Shown here: in pieces, positions 46,137 to 56,770 of the stretch
Numbering within the stretch: position 1 is the first letter of the stretch
How the letters are laid out: every line of letters starts with the position of its first letter
Assembly: GCA_018340375.1 (NCBI GenBank)
Contig: JAFFJZ010000040.1
Location: 1,674,001-1,738,000, forward strand
Length of the DNA: 64,000 bases
Source: Gonatopus flavifemur
Lineage: Eukaryota > Arthropoda > Insecta > Hymenoptera > Dryinidae
Direction of reading: 5' to 3'
The notes under the pieces: model-generated
What the model was told of the DNA's origin: nothing
The model's input: the letters and a program-made list of their open reading frames with translations, nothing else
The model's database searches: none
Position numbers and translations under genes: made by a program

Positions 46137-48167
46137 CAGGGTGGGGCATTTAAAGTGTCGCGGGCGTTTTTTCCAAAAATAAAGTAAGATACGAGAAAAT
46201 TTTTCGGACAAAAGTTGTAGGGTACCGAGGGGGACATCCGATGGTGGCCTTGGCTTTGACCTCAAATCTCATCTTCAAGGGCATTCTGAGATCAACTCTT
46301 GTTTTTTAAATAGCATCTCATATTTTTTACTGCAGATTTGGATTCTAGATCAAAAACCAAGAAACTTTTGTCCGAATCATTTTCCTGAAATCCGCAAAAA
46401 TGGCGCTCTAATCGATATTGTTCCATTTTGAATCTGACATTCGAATAACTCGAAAACGAAGGGTCTTGCAAAAGAATGTTTCGTACAAAAGTTGTCAATA
46501 CACAACACATTTCAATCGTCTACATTACCACCATTCAGAGCTCACGCAATGTAAACAAACGACGGGGTTCAGTGAAAATTCACGATTTTGAAAGTCAGTT
46601 TGTCAGTTACATTTGATTATTACTTGGTTTATGACAAATTAAAAATCATGGATATCCGATACACGGTTTCTGAAAAGATCAATATGATCTACATTTACGG
46701 TGAAGTGCATAAGAACCCCAGACAAGCATATGACTTGTATGCAGAACGATTTCCTGAAAGAACAACGCCATCCATTAGGTATTTTCAACGCATTACAAAA
46801 TTATGCTCAGAAACGGGAAGTGTTACAAGGGGAAAACGACATCGAATGAGAACTGTTAGCGGAGAAAATGCGGAAGTTAATGTACTAGCTGCAGTAGCCA
46901 ATAATCCACACGTGAGCTCTCGTGAAATTGAACTCCATTCGGGAATTTCTCGAAGAAGTGTTCTTCGAATTCTGAAACGTCACAAATTCCATCCGTATCA
47001 CATTTGTTTGCATCAAGACCTTCACGGTGATGATTTCGAAAATCGTGTACAGTTTTGTCGATGGAGTCTAGCGCAAATGCACAATAACAACTTCATCAAC
47101 ATATTATTTTCTGATGAGTCGACGTTCACCAATCATGGTCAAGTAAATCGACATAATATGCATTACTGGGCGACAGAAAATCCAAGATGGTTACGTCAAG
47201 TAGAGCATCAAAGACAATGGGCTGTGAATGTTTGGTGTGGTATTTTTCGATCTCGAGTAATTGGACCGTACTTCATTGCAGATACGCTAAATGGAGAGAA
47301 GTACAGACATTTCTTAGATCAAGTACTTCCAACATTACTTGAAGACATACCTATTCAGGAACGATTGAATATGTGGTATCAACACGATGGTTGTCCATCC
47401 CATTATGCAGTCACAGCTCGAGAAATATTGGACAGAGATTATCCTGGACGATGGATAGGACGTCGTGGACCAGTTCATTGGCCTGCCCGTTCTCCGGATC
47501 TTACTTCTCCAGATTTTTTTTATGGGGATACATAAAAGATACAGTTTATCAACAAGCACCGATTACACCTGAGAATATGCGTCAACGAATCATCAATGCA
47601 TGCGCGAGCATCAATGAAGATATTTTAGCACGAGTTCAGCAATCTTTTGTCAAACGTTTTGAAATGTGTATTGAAGTCGAAGGCCATCATTTTGAGCATC
47701 TACTGCATTAAAATTATCCAAGTGATGTAGACGATTGAAATGTGTTGTGTTTTGTCTGTTATACCCCATCACCTCCGTTTCAGTTCAAGGGGTCCCCCTT
47801 GGAATCAGACAACTTTTGTCCGAAACATTCTCCTCCAAGACCCTTCGTTTTCGAGTTATTCTAATGTCAGATTCAGTATGGAACAATATCGATTAGAGCG
47901 CCATCTTTGCGGATTTCAGGAAAATGGTTCAGACAAAAGTTTCTTGGTTTTTGACCTAGAATCCAAATCTGCAGTAAAAAATATGAGATGCTATTTAAAA
48001 AACAAGAGTTGATCTCAGAATGCCCTTGAAGATGAGATTTGAGGTCAAAGCCAAGGCCACCATCGGATGTCCCCCTCGATACCCTACAATTTTTGTCCGA
48101 AAAATTTTCTCGTATCTCATTTTATTTTTGGAAAAAACGCCCGCGACACTTTGAATGCCCCACCCTG
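46137..48167 (+). mobile_element. Second DD41D Tc1/mariner element, long TIRs
   Basis: 2031 bp; CAGGGTGGGGCATTTAAAGT / ACTTTGAATGCCCCACCCTG ends with TA on both sides. Inverted repeats run about 390 bp on the left and 440 bp on the right (to GTAGACGATTGAAATGTG), the right one carrying ~50 extra bp. Architecture matches the element at 9474-11860. Confidence 0.9.
46648..47711 (+). pseudogene. DD41D transposase with one frameshift
   Basis: The ATG at 46648 (MDIRYTVSEKINMIYIYGE) is chosen because the longer open frame starts on a non-ATG codon. It includes a helix-turn-helix (NNPHVSSREIELHSGISRRS), NILFSDESTF (Asp 1), YQHDGCPSHY (Asp 2) and PARSPDLTSPDFF (Asp 3). The 41-residue Asp 2-Asp 3 spacing is as in the 10.3-kb copy. 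A T-run at about 47513-47521 has one extra base, throwing the frame; the correct C-terminus (LWGYIKDTVYQQAPITPENM) lies in the next frame to 47711. No other lesion seen, so this was recently active or nearly intact. Confidence 0.88.
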
Positions 48168-49060
48168 TATATTACGCAATATTAGGTTAATTTAAAACCC
48201 ATACAACACAAAAATTCCACCTGTATTCATATAGAATTCTTCATGAATTCTCAGAATCCAAAGAGTATTGAATATGAATTCTCTCTGAACTGTATTGCTG
48301 TCTAGGGGTTTTTAGAACATGATTTGAAACACTGAAAAAATGCTGTACGGAGAGATATTTTAAATAAACTCACGCGTTTTTGCGTACATTATTCACAAAA
48401 AATTGATTTGAGTTCTAGCGCTTGTGTCACATCAATGCAATTATTATTATTCGTGTCAGGAGTTCGATCTTTTGAAATTGATATTCAATTACTGAATCCA
48501 TTAGAATTTCACCTTTCTTACTGCATGATATTGGTTGATCAAATATGCCGCAAAAATCAACAAGTAGACCATTATATTTCAATAAATATGGATCGAAATA
48601 TTTGACAGGCATAATGGTGAAATTTGACTAAACTATTCAGTAAGGATTCGTTCCACCGAATTTACATACTTCTTTACATTGTAAAGTGATGGACAGTATT
48701 TTATTGCGTAGCTTATACTCCAATGTATATAAAATAATTCTTTTTTCTCCTAATATCGCGTGGTATATTAGATATGGGATGATTATAATTGAGAAGAAAG
48801 GAACGTTTATCTAAAATCCCCATGTGTCACTCAATTATCATACTTTTCAATAACTATAATTGGAATTTTGGTAATGTTTATATAATCTCTTCTCTCAGTG
48901 CAAAGGGTTGATTATGCGCTTTTTTTTCGGCTGGGTTATAACGATCTTAAGTACACCATGGATATATCGTATAGTTTTAGTGGGATCATTCAAACCCTCT
49001 AATTCATCACGCAATTTCGATAGATGGTTACGTTGCTTCAAAGTGCGATCCTGAGATATT
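48168..49060. other. No gene seen
   Basis: GAATTC-word cluster near 48225-48290 (ATTCTTCATGAATTCTCAG); the rest is AT-rich. Confidence 0.4.
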
Positions 49061-49064
49061 TTAA

Positions 49065-49681
49065 CCTTCCGGCGGGCGCGCTGGTGTACAAAGTACACAG
49101 AAATCACTTTCTCACTGAAAATTCATCTGAAACGAAATACAACCGGCCTGAGAGTCAGATGTATTCCTCCGTTGTTGATCATTTCTTTGCCCAATGACAT
49201 TCGAATATTCCTGACAAAGTATGTTTCTGTCAAAAATGGAAAAGCCGAATGAGAATCGAAAGCGCGGCAGATGCAAGCTTTGTGACAACACAAGGACTAC
49301 ACAAAAATGTATCCAGTGCCGTAGATTCATGTGTGAGAAACATTCTTCAAACTCCGTAACTTGTCAGAAATGCTTGATTGAAACATCAGGTAATGATGTA
49401 TGATATCACATATCCGATGTCCCCTGATTGATAACATTTCATTTTGACATTCTTTTATTCCCCATGATGTATGTTATTTTACAATGTTTATACTCTGTTT
49501 TTTTCATTACTGCAAATTTAATATTGTCAATGAAGTTTTATATGTACCCAGACATCCTCTGTGTATCAGTATTCTACCATGAATGTTCTATTCGTGCCAT
49601 ATTTGTATCAATATTACCTTGTGTACTTTGTACACCAGCGCGCCCGCTCGCGTAAAAAAAAATCGCGCGCCCGCCGGAAGG
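49065..49681 (+). mobile_element. Mini-piggyBac retaining transposase C-terminus
   Basis: 617 bp; 17-bp perfect TIR CCTTCCGGCGGGCGCGC and a subterminal inverted TGGTGTACAAAGTACAC. TTAA lies on the left (49061-49064) and TTGA on the right (49682-49685). Inside, a frame ending at 49403 encodes the family's cysteine-rich domain. Internally deleted derivative. Confidence 0.88.
49236..49403 (+). pseudogene. piggyBac C-terminal cysteine-rich domain
   Basis: Reads MEKPNENRKRGRCKLCDN and later CIQCRRFMCEKHS and CQKCLIETS. The Cx2C...Cx2C...Cx4H...Cx2C order fits the zinc-binding C-terminal domain of piggyBac transposases, which binds the TIRs. The catalytic core is absent. Confidence 0.75.
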
Positions 49682-49741
49682 TTGATAGGACCACTATATA
49701 ATTATTCATTACGGAGGATCTCAATAGGTATGTTACGAGAT

Positions 49742-50311
49742 TCAAAAGAGACACAGATTCTTCTTTTTTCCGATGCGACGAATCACCAGATTGTTGTATG
49801 AGTCCGGACGTATTATGTTCAATAAATCAGTTACAGTGGTAGTATCAGAGGATGTATCAGATGAAGTTTCTTCAACGTCGAAGAGTAAAATGTTGAAAGA
49901 TCTACGATTCATTTCCTCCAACAAGTCTTCTTCATAAGAGGAATCAAAAGATGAAGGAGACCATGATTCCAAGGCAGATAATCTTGTGGAAAAATCAGCA
50001 ACACTGTCCGTATTTGAAGAAAGCTTCGATTCGAAACAACTAAGTTGAGTGGAGATTTTCGAAATCGCAGTATCAAAAATAATTTGAATTTCAGATAAGA
50101 GATCTGATTGGCTGCACGTATTGATGTCTTGGATTAAATCAACACCCACATCCGATGACGGTAGTTGTACCGGGTGTTTACAATTCAACAGTGAACCATT
50201 ACGCCATGGATGGCCACTTCTCGCTGGGCAGGATGACCCAGGATGTGATGACACATTATACGACCCACATGTCATAGGCTTGTCAACAATTTTACTGCCA
50301 CCTTTACACAC
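49742..50311 (-). pseudogene. Non-LTR retrotransposon ORF1-like fragment
   Basis: Minus-strand frame with a Ser-rich N-terminal part, then a heptad-like stretch (IFDTAISKISTQLSCFESKL, ADFSTRLSALES) and MNRRSFNILLFDVEE followed by VIRRIGKKK. This coiled coil plus RNA-recognition-like order resembles ORF1 proteins of some insect non-LTR elements. No reverse transcriptase follows. Family call weak. Confidence 0.4.
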
Positions 50312-50407
50312 TTTTTAGGCATGATGGGTGATATAATATCTAAATTGATAGTGTACAAGGAAAACCAATCCGAGTGAGAACCACTGTATAGATCACTCAC
50401 TCACGTA

Positions 50408-50607
50408 CACTGAGAAAAAGCAACGTGGTTACAGGAACTATGTTTGCATGGTCAAAGAATCACGGTTGTAGTGACGTGAAATCTGGTTATGATGACGAGA
50501 AAAACAAGATAAAATCACATGAATGTAGTTGTAGCAACTACATAAGATGGTCAAGGCAAAAATCAACGATGTGCTGTGGTTGTGCCGGCCAGATTTTTCT
50601 CTGAGTG
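50408..50607. mobile_element. CACTGAG MITE, 200 bp
   Basis: CACTGAGAAAAAGCAACGTGG / CTGAGTG ends (split), TA on both sides. The interior repeats GTTGTAGT, TAGTTGTAGC and GGTCAA words. Confidence 0.7.
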
Positions 50608-51237
50608 TACAATGTATATATAAGGCTCACGTGAAATGTTTATTTGTGAGATGAGAGAAACGTCAATACAATAATAAAAGATCAAAATGAAAATAAAGTA
50701 TACCAATAAGGTATATACGACGAAGGGAGAAAAATATGATGAAATAAACTATAAAAACGAGGGAAAAGATAGATTCCAGAACACAGGAGAATCAATGAAA
50801 ATTTACAAAAAAAACAGGGGGATGAGGATTAATCACGTTGAAACAAAAAACCGCTTCGAAAAACCCGATAGATCACAAAATATTAACAATTTATAGAGAG
50901 CAGCGACAACGCACGTCACGACGTATGATCAATTTTATTTTGTCCCTCGAACAGTTTTTGAAAAATAAGATGAAATATCTATACATTTGGTATATGAAAA
51001 GTCTATAAAATTATCTTCAATTCAATCCTTCAACCTTCTCCAGTTTCAAAGATTATGATTCCAATTGAAATTTCATATGATTTCCCCCTAATTCAATGGT
51101 TGATGGACAACCTTTGATTACCCGTGCAATGATTCCTCATCTTTTCAAAAACATAACATATTTCCGATAATTCATTGGTTTCATTTTAAAGTGAAAAAGA
51201 TTGTGACTAATTCGGTCATCTTGGTCTGATGTTTCAG
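50608..51237. other. Intron DNA before KH3 exon
   Basis: A 69-codon Lys-rich frame at 50687-50896 lacks family features. A TATATAAGG at about 50617 could be a TATA box but nothing else supports a promoter. A pyrimidine tract and TTTCAG lead into the exon. Confidence 0.4.
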
Positions 51238-51517
51238 CTTTAGCCGCATTAGCTGGTAGTCAATTACGCACTAGCAATACAAACAGACAACAACCAGCGG
51301 CGAATAATCAGACACACGAGATGACAGTACCAAACGAGCTTATCGGTTGCATTATCGGTAAAGGTGGTACGAAAATCGCTGAAATTCGTCAAATATCAGG
51401 TGCCATGATCAGGATCAGTAACTGTGAGGAAAGGGAGGGTGGTGCCACGGATCGCACCATCACCATAACAGGGAATCCAGAAGCTGTAGGACTGGCCCAA
51501 TATCTCATCAACATGAG
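51238..51517 (+). CDS. mub: Poly(rC)-binding protein exon with third KH domain
   Basis: 280-bp exon, acceptor GATGTTTCAG and donor ATGAG|GTGAGT. It reads on in phase from 31787: ALAALAGSQLRTSNTNRQQP, then the KH domain MTVPNELIGCIIGKGGTKIA with the GKGG loop. It continues with EIRQISGAMIRISNCEERE and ITGNPEAVGLAQYLINM, and ends with two bases of the next codon (phase 2). The IIGKGG...I..I...SGA..I.I pattern and the QYLIN end identify the third KH domain of the PCBP/hnRNP-E family, which binds C-rich single-stranded RNA and affects splicing, stability and translation. The next exon should start with a base completing AG_; it was not found convincingly. Confidence 0.92.
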
Positions 51518-51834
51518 GTGAGTTTCTAGTGAATGAGACAACTTTTGTCTTCATCGTCCATCCACTTACAAAAATAACACCGGTGAGAAAACTTTTCAAG
51601 CAAAACCCTGTTATTGAATTCAATAATCTTCAAATTTTACAAACTTTTTACACCTCTATACCTGTTCCTTGATTCATCAAAGATTCAGGTTTACTGTATA
51701 ATTTCCACACTCGTTCCAGCAACATTATTGTGTTAATCATTCTATACACATATTTATATGATATACTTATAGCCCTAATCTTTTTTACTTCTTTCTTTCT
51801 CATCTTTAAACGACACCACTACAAAACCATTCAG

Positions 51835-51871
51835 ACTCAAGGTTTATGTGTCGCCTCTTCGGTACAAATAT
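51835..51871 (+). CDS. mub: Possible 37-bp alternative exon of the KH gene
   Basis: A pyrimidine tract and CATTCAG at 51834 precede it, and AAATAT|GTGAGT follows. Joined to 51517 it gives R-LKVYVSPLRYKY in frame. 37 bp plus the two leftover bases makes exactly 13 codons, so inclusion changes the downstream phase. Read through without a donor it ends at TGA after VSENLLIQLTFSF, an alternative C-terminus. Inference only. Confidence 0.4.
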
Positions 51872-52458
51872 GTGAGTGAGAATTTATTGATTCAATTAAC
51901 TTTCTCTTTCTGATCACATGGAAAGAACGATTAGAACGAAGAATACGATTTTATGAAACAAGATCAACGACAAAGAAACAAATTTAGAATCTATCTCCGC
52001 TAAACATCTCTCATTTATATAATAATTATTATATTTATAATTGTATTATAATTGCTGTTGGATATAGCGACAATGAGCCGATCGATTATGATGTAATGAT
52101 TTGAAGTTGAAAATTCTTCATTCGTCGGAGCATTGTCCAAAATAAAATTTAATGTGACAAGAGTTGACATTATATCGATTAAATCATGATGAATAACAAT
52201 CCGTTCATCGTTACGAAAAATTTTAATCAATATTCTTATAATTGTATATTTCTCTATGCAACAGTGTTTCAATATTAATTCATGACAAATGTATTGCACG
52301 GAACCAAACAAATTTCTACGTGATCATATATATTCTTTTATCTTACAACAATAATACACTCATTCCGAACCCATGTGGACAAATTTTCTGAATTATATAT
52401 AATTTATATGAAATTTAAAATAGTGTTTTATATGATTTGTATATAATTATGTATAGAT
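51872..52458. other. No gene seen
   Basis: A 98-codon minus-strand frame (52311-52015) has no recognisable domain. The rest is AT-rich intron. Confidence 0.4.
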
Positions 52459-52567
52459 TGGGGCCTTCCGAAGTAACTGATCTAAGTGATCTGGATCACT
52501 TTTCAACCTTTTTGATTGGTTGAGAAGCTGATTTGATCACCTAGATCAGCTACTTCGGAAGGCTCCA
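52459..52567. mobile_element. Tiny MITE of GATC words
   Basis: TGGGGCCTTCCGAAGTA pairs with TACTTCGGAAGGCTCCA; 109 bp with TGATCT, TGATC and GGATCA inside. Confidence 0.7.
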
Positions 52568-52734
52568 TTATGTACAATTCTGAAAATGTTTCCAAATATT
52601 AAGATGACAAATGATGACTACTGCATCAAAAACTCACACTTTACATTAATTGTGACAATATTTTTATTTGAAATATTTATTTTATATAGAATTGTTTTTG
52701 TTGACCTGTGTTACCGTATATTCGCTAAATATGC

Positions 52735-52936
52735 TTGTGAAAAAAAAATTAGTTGAAATAACTATTCAACTTGTAAGCGCATATGGACCAATTCTTTTCG
52801 CGAGAATAACACATTTATTCATAGATCCAACCAATTAAAAATAATTTGCTGAAAAAATTAGTTGAGTCAACGGAAAAAATGGGTTCATATGAGCTTACAA
52901 GTTGAATAGTTTTTTCAACTAATTTTTTTTTCCTTG
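52735..52936. mobile_element. MITE of AGTTGAA/TTCAACT words
   Basis: Ends GTGAAAAAAAAATTAGTTG / CAACTAATTTTTTTTTCC. Arms share AACTATTCAACTTGTAAGC and CATATG. 200 bp, non-coding. Confidence 0.75.
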
Positions 52937-53295
52937 TGTGTTGAACATTCATAGAACATCCATAGTATATTCTAGTGCTTCTTGGGTAGAAATGGCAAGC
53001 GACATCATCATTGAACTTGAAAGGATAGTAGGCTACGTTGAGACAAGTATAGGTTGAGACAGTGGAAAGTATTCAAAAATGGTTGATGTGAAAATTCAGA
53101 ACAAATTTCTCACAAACTGTATTATCGTATTGTATCAAATCTTCATTATTTTTGGAATTTAAAATGAAAGTTACTTTTGCGGTAACCAAAGTAAAATCCA
53201 ACAGCTCCATTATCAGTAAATTTATCGGATTTTAGTTCCATACTTCCGTAATGAAATGAACACCATTTTTCACCTTATTGGATGTTGAAAAAAGA
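52937..53295. other. No gene seen
   Basis: AT-rich filler without repeats I can pair. Confidence 0.4.
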
Positions 53296-53576
53296 CCCTA
53301 GTAGAAATTTTGGATGGGAAAATACCAGGGCCTGACGAGGCATGCCTGATTTCCTATCAGGTTTCGTTACGGTTTTCCCTATTTCGCTCGATTTTATGGG
53401 AATCTCATCTGAACCCTATTGTATATCTGCGTTACAACCCTATTTGAATCCTATTAGGAAAATCACAAGCCCCTTGTAAGGGCCTCATAAGATCTTCCTT
53501 ATTCACGGTTTCCGGATTCTGATCTGATCATGACCTTATTAAAAATAAGCAATGCCTGATCAAATTTCTACTAGGG
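53296..53576. mobile_element. CCCTAGTAGAAATTT MITE
   Basis: CCCTAGTAGAAATTTTGG pairs with TCAAATTTCTACTAGGG; 281 bp; words CCTGAT/ATCAGG and CCTATT inside. Relatives with CCCTGGTAGAAAAATTT ends at 54234 and 55974. Confidence 0.8.
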
Positions 53577-54235
53577 GATTCGTAAACAAAAAATTTGAAT
53601 TCATACACGTAGGGGGACGAAAAGTTGATCTTCAATGTGCATGTGATGCGTCTATGTTGGGACAACCAATTATGTGTACCTTGAGACATATTTGGATGAG
53701 GCGTGCACGCATGATTTTTGTACGTAATCACTAGATATAGGGTTATATGTATTTGCATATGTGCATATGCAAAACGCATATAATTACTATTAGTGATGGG
53801 ACTCGAGTGGGATTTTTTTAATCGAGTAACTCGCATGAAAATATAAAGAACATCGAGTTTCACTCGAGTAATCATGCAACTCGAGTGGGAAATTGATAAG
53901 AGAAAATCAATTTGAATAGCATAACCACACAACGTGAGTTGATGAAAAATTGCAAATCAGGTGATCATGAAATAAGTTGCAAGTGTATTCATACAAAATT
54001 TAGGTAATAGATCATAATACCGAATCATTCTCGTTGTTTAAAACCCAGTAACTTATAATAACTTGTCATAAAACTACTGAGAAATTCTAGATTTTAACTA
54101 TTGAGAAAAATTCGGTCTGATGAGCATTCGGTATTGTTGTATACTATCCAAATTCATTTATACAATATATTGCACACAAGAACAAAATCAACATTTTCGA
54201 TATTCAACAAAAAATAAAGTTGAGTTTGATCACCC

Positions 54236-54545
54236 TGGTAGAAAAATTTCGGTGAATTTTATTGAATTTCATTGATTTTATTGAATTTTATTGAATTTCA
54301 TTGATTTTATTGAATTTTATTCACATTTTGGACATTAGCTTTTCATTGAAAATTAACAAAATTCAACAAAAGTTCGGTAAAATTCAATAATCATCCACAA
54401 AATTCAATAACTTTTATTGAAATTCGTTGACGTTCATGCGAGTGTGTGGATTTTTGTTGAATTTTATTGAAACCGTGTCCAAAACGAGAATAAAATTCAA
54501 CAAACATTTTTCAAAAGGATTTTTCAAAACAAAAAGGATTGATTG
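54236..54545. mobile_element. Partial MITE of TTGAATTTTATTGAA words
   Basis: Left end CCCTGGTAGAAAAATTTCGG. The interior alternates TTGAATTTTATTGAA and AAAATTCAACAAA. The matching right end is missing. Confidence 0.6.
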
Positions 54546-54560
54546 GGTGATTAGAGCATA

Positions 54561-55849
54561 CGAGGGTGGATTGATAAGTTTCCGGCCTGACCAAGAGATG
54601 GCGCCACTAGGCCTACCTTGAGGTGGCGTTCTATAGTACCATCCTTAGATAGCTTGTAGCTATAGTTTCAGTCCGATCGCCATGTTAGTTTAGTTTTGAG
54701 AGCACGCTGACCAAGACGCCTCTGTGTTTTTCGTAAAAATGGAAAAGCTGGAAAATCGTGCTGTCATCAAATACTTTTATTTGAAGGGGTTAACGCCGAA
54801 GGAAATTAAAGAAGAGATGGACTCAACACTGGGGACATCCTCCCCATCATATTCAACCGTTAAGCAGTGGGTTTCCGAGTTTAAAAAGGGTCGTGTGAGC
54901 ACCTCTGATGAGCCTCGCTCAGGACGCCCCATTGAGGTCACAACTCCAGATATGATCGAAAAATCCATCAAATAGTGCTGAAAGATCGCAGATTAAAAGT
55001 TCGTGAGATAGCTGAGACCTGTAAGATGTCATATGAACGTGTACAAAATATTTTGCACCAACATTTGTATATGGAAAAGCTCTGTGCAAGATGGGTGCCG
55101 CGTTTGCTAACAGTCGACCAAAAATTGATTCGAAAGAACATTTCTACCGCCAATTTGGCGTTGTATAAGCGTAATCCAAACGAATTTTTGCGTCGATTCG
55201 TAACCGTTGACGAAACTTGGGTCCACCACTACACTCCTGAAACCAAAGAACAGTCTAAACAGTGGATTGGACCAGGGAACCAACTCCAAAGAAGGCAAAA
55301 CAATTTTTCGGCGAACAAGGTTATGGCTACTGTTTTTTGGGATGCAAGAGGTATTATATACATTGATTACCTTGAAAAGGGTAAAACTATCACTGGTCAA
55401 TACTACGCAGACTTATTGCAACGTTTGAGCCACGAAGTGAAAATTAAACGACCTCATCTGGCGAAGAAAAAAATCTTGTTTCATCACGATAACGCACCAG
55501 CGCACACGTCAATCGTTACGATGGCTAAAATCAACGATCTGAAGTTTGAATTAATGCCGCACCCTCCCTACTCTCCAGACCTAGCCCCGAGTGACTATTA
55601 TCTGTTTCCTAACCTCAAGAAATGGCTTGGCGGTAAGAGATTTGCGGACAATGAAGAAGTAATCGAAGCTGTAAATGGGTATTTTGAGGAGCTTGACGAA
55701 TCAGTCTATAGAGATGGCATCACTAGACTAGAACACCGCTATGAAAAATGTATCAGCCTTGGAGGAGATTATGTTGAGAAATAAAAAAAAAAAATTCTTA
55801 AAAACGTTGTTTTTCTTGGTCAGGCCGGAAACTTATCAATCCACCCTCG
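54561..55849 (+). mobile_element. Mariner element, nearly intact
   Basis: 1289 bp, CGAGGGTGGATTGATAAGTT / AACTTATCAATCCACCCTCG ends (about 30-bp TIR, GGCCTGACCAAGA conserved), TA on both sides. An uninterrupted related target sequence at 63654-63924 confirms the TA duplication. Confidence 0.93.
54739..55784 (+). pseudogene. Mariner transposase, single frameshift
   Basis: The ATG at 54739 ([20 protein letters not shown]) is chosen over an upstream non-ATG extension. N-terminal HTH domains are present ([20 protein letters not shown]). A run of five A near 54962 appears one base short, giving an early stop at 54973-54975. The rest resumes in the next frame (LKDRRLKVREIAETCKMSYE). Catalytic residues are FVTVDETWVHH (Asp 1), FHHDNAPAHTS (Asp 2) and YSPDLAPSDYYLF (Asp 3), with D34D spacing. 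Length about 345 aa as usual. Only this one lesion is seen. Confidence 0.93.
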
Positions 55850-55973
55850 TATACTACTGGAGCGAGCATTGCCTATGATTTTAATACGAATGTTAACCAT
55901 GAGAAAGGAAGAATCGACTTTTAGGGAGTTTTCTCTCTTTTCATCCAATGAGATTTGAACAGAGATAGCACTG

Positions 55974-56038
55974 CCCTGGTGGGAAAATCTCACTGAAAAT
56001 CTCTGAAAATTTCAGTGAAATTTTTTCCACCAGGGTAC
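55974..56038. repeat. 65-bp CCCTGGTGG fold-back
   Basis: CCCTGGTGGGAAAATCTCAC pairs with the CACCAGGGT end. A minimal relative of the CCCTGGTAGAAA MITEs. Confidence 0.6.
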
Positions 56039-56068
56039 TTAAAAGTCAGATCTTTCATTCAATCTTCA

Positions 56069-56395
56069 TACCACAACAGAGCTGCCAGATGGGCAGAATT
56101 ATTGAGGGGAAGTGTACCTCCATTATTGTCCCATGTATATAAGTTACATAATTGTGTATAGGTTTCGTATAGATGTGAGATTATGCATATGAAAAATAGT
56201 GGGAACACTATTCCCCTCAATAATTCTACCCATCTGGCAGCTCTGTACCACAAGAGAACACGAAGTTACAAAGAACGTACAATAGAGGTGAATTGAACGG
56301 CTGGACATTTGATGGTCCAGTGGACGTTCCATGAACGTGAAAGTACGTACAATGGACCTAAATTTCACCTAAGAGGTCTGTGTTCTCTTGGGGTA
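56069..56395. mobile_element. ACCACAAGAGAACAC MITE
   Basis: Ends ACCACAAGAGAACAC / GTGTTCTCTTGGGGT with a shared AACGTACAAT/GTACGTACAATGG block. Its left end is split by the 169-bp hAT MITE. Confidence 0.65.
56077..56245. mobile_element. hAT MITE, 169 bp
   Basis: CAGAGCTGCCAGATGGGCAG / CTGGCAGCTCTG ends; exact 8-bp duplication TACCACAA (56069-56076, 56246-56253). Arms pair over ~40 bp. Confidence 0.9.
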
Positions 56396-56770
56396 TCAAC
56401 CTAACCACACTTCTTCGTAGCCTTTGATCGCTCCAATATTATATGATCTAAGATTGGGTGCATTTCTTTTTTTGTTATATATTTTCATATTCTAATATTT
56501 TATACATATAATATACACATGAATAATATCGTATAGATATTTTATAGATATATGAAATATTCCGTACTGTGTGGGTACCATGCGATTCGAATGAGTTTTT
56601 GGACTCGAGTAAGTTTTTGGATTCGAGTGAATTTTTGTACTCGAGTGAATTTTTGGACTCGAGTAACGAGTGAACTCGGCATTGAAGAATTTGACTCGAG
56701 TCCGACTCGAAACCATTTTACTCGAGTCACTCGAATGAACAACCACTCGAGTCCCATCACTAATTACTAT

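Larger units (their letters stand above)
54552..56450. mobile_element. TTAGAGCATATACTACTGG MITE, heavily interrupted
   Basis: The left end is split by the mariner at the TA. The right end CCAATATTATATGATCTAA closes it. Homologous to the small MITE at 63654-63924, which keeps the uninterrupted GAGCATATACTACTGG. Confidence 0.75.
53791..56762. mobile_element. hAT MITE of ACTCGAGT words, with nested insertions
   Basis: TIR TAGTGATGGGACTCGAGTGG / CCACTCGAGTCCCATCACTA with an exact 8-bp duplication ATTACTAT (53783-53790, 56763-56770). The original element is only the two ends (to about 53910 and from about 56570), packed with ACTCGAGT words. The rest is younger insertions. Confidence 0.88.

Noticed and set aside
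46588..46647. N-terminal extension of the second DD41D transposase
   Set aside because: It starts on a TTG codon; the ATG at 46648 matches the family start better.
45191..48900. A 3.7-kb CACTGAG element enclosing the DD41D element
   Set aside because: End motifs match for only ~11 bp, interiors differ, and the right flank is CA, not TA.
50610..50640. TATATAAGG as an internal promoter of the KH gene
   Set aside because: A lone TATA-like word in AT-rich intron without other evidence.
52015..52311. 98-codon minus-strand ORF as a gene
   Set aside because: No motif, Ile-rich translation of AT-rich intron sequence.
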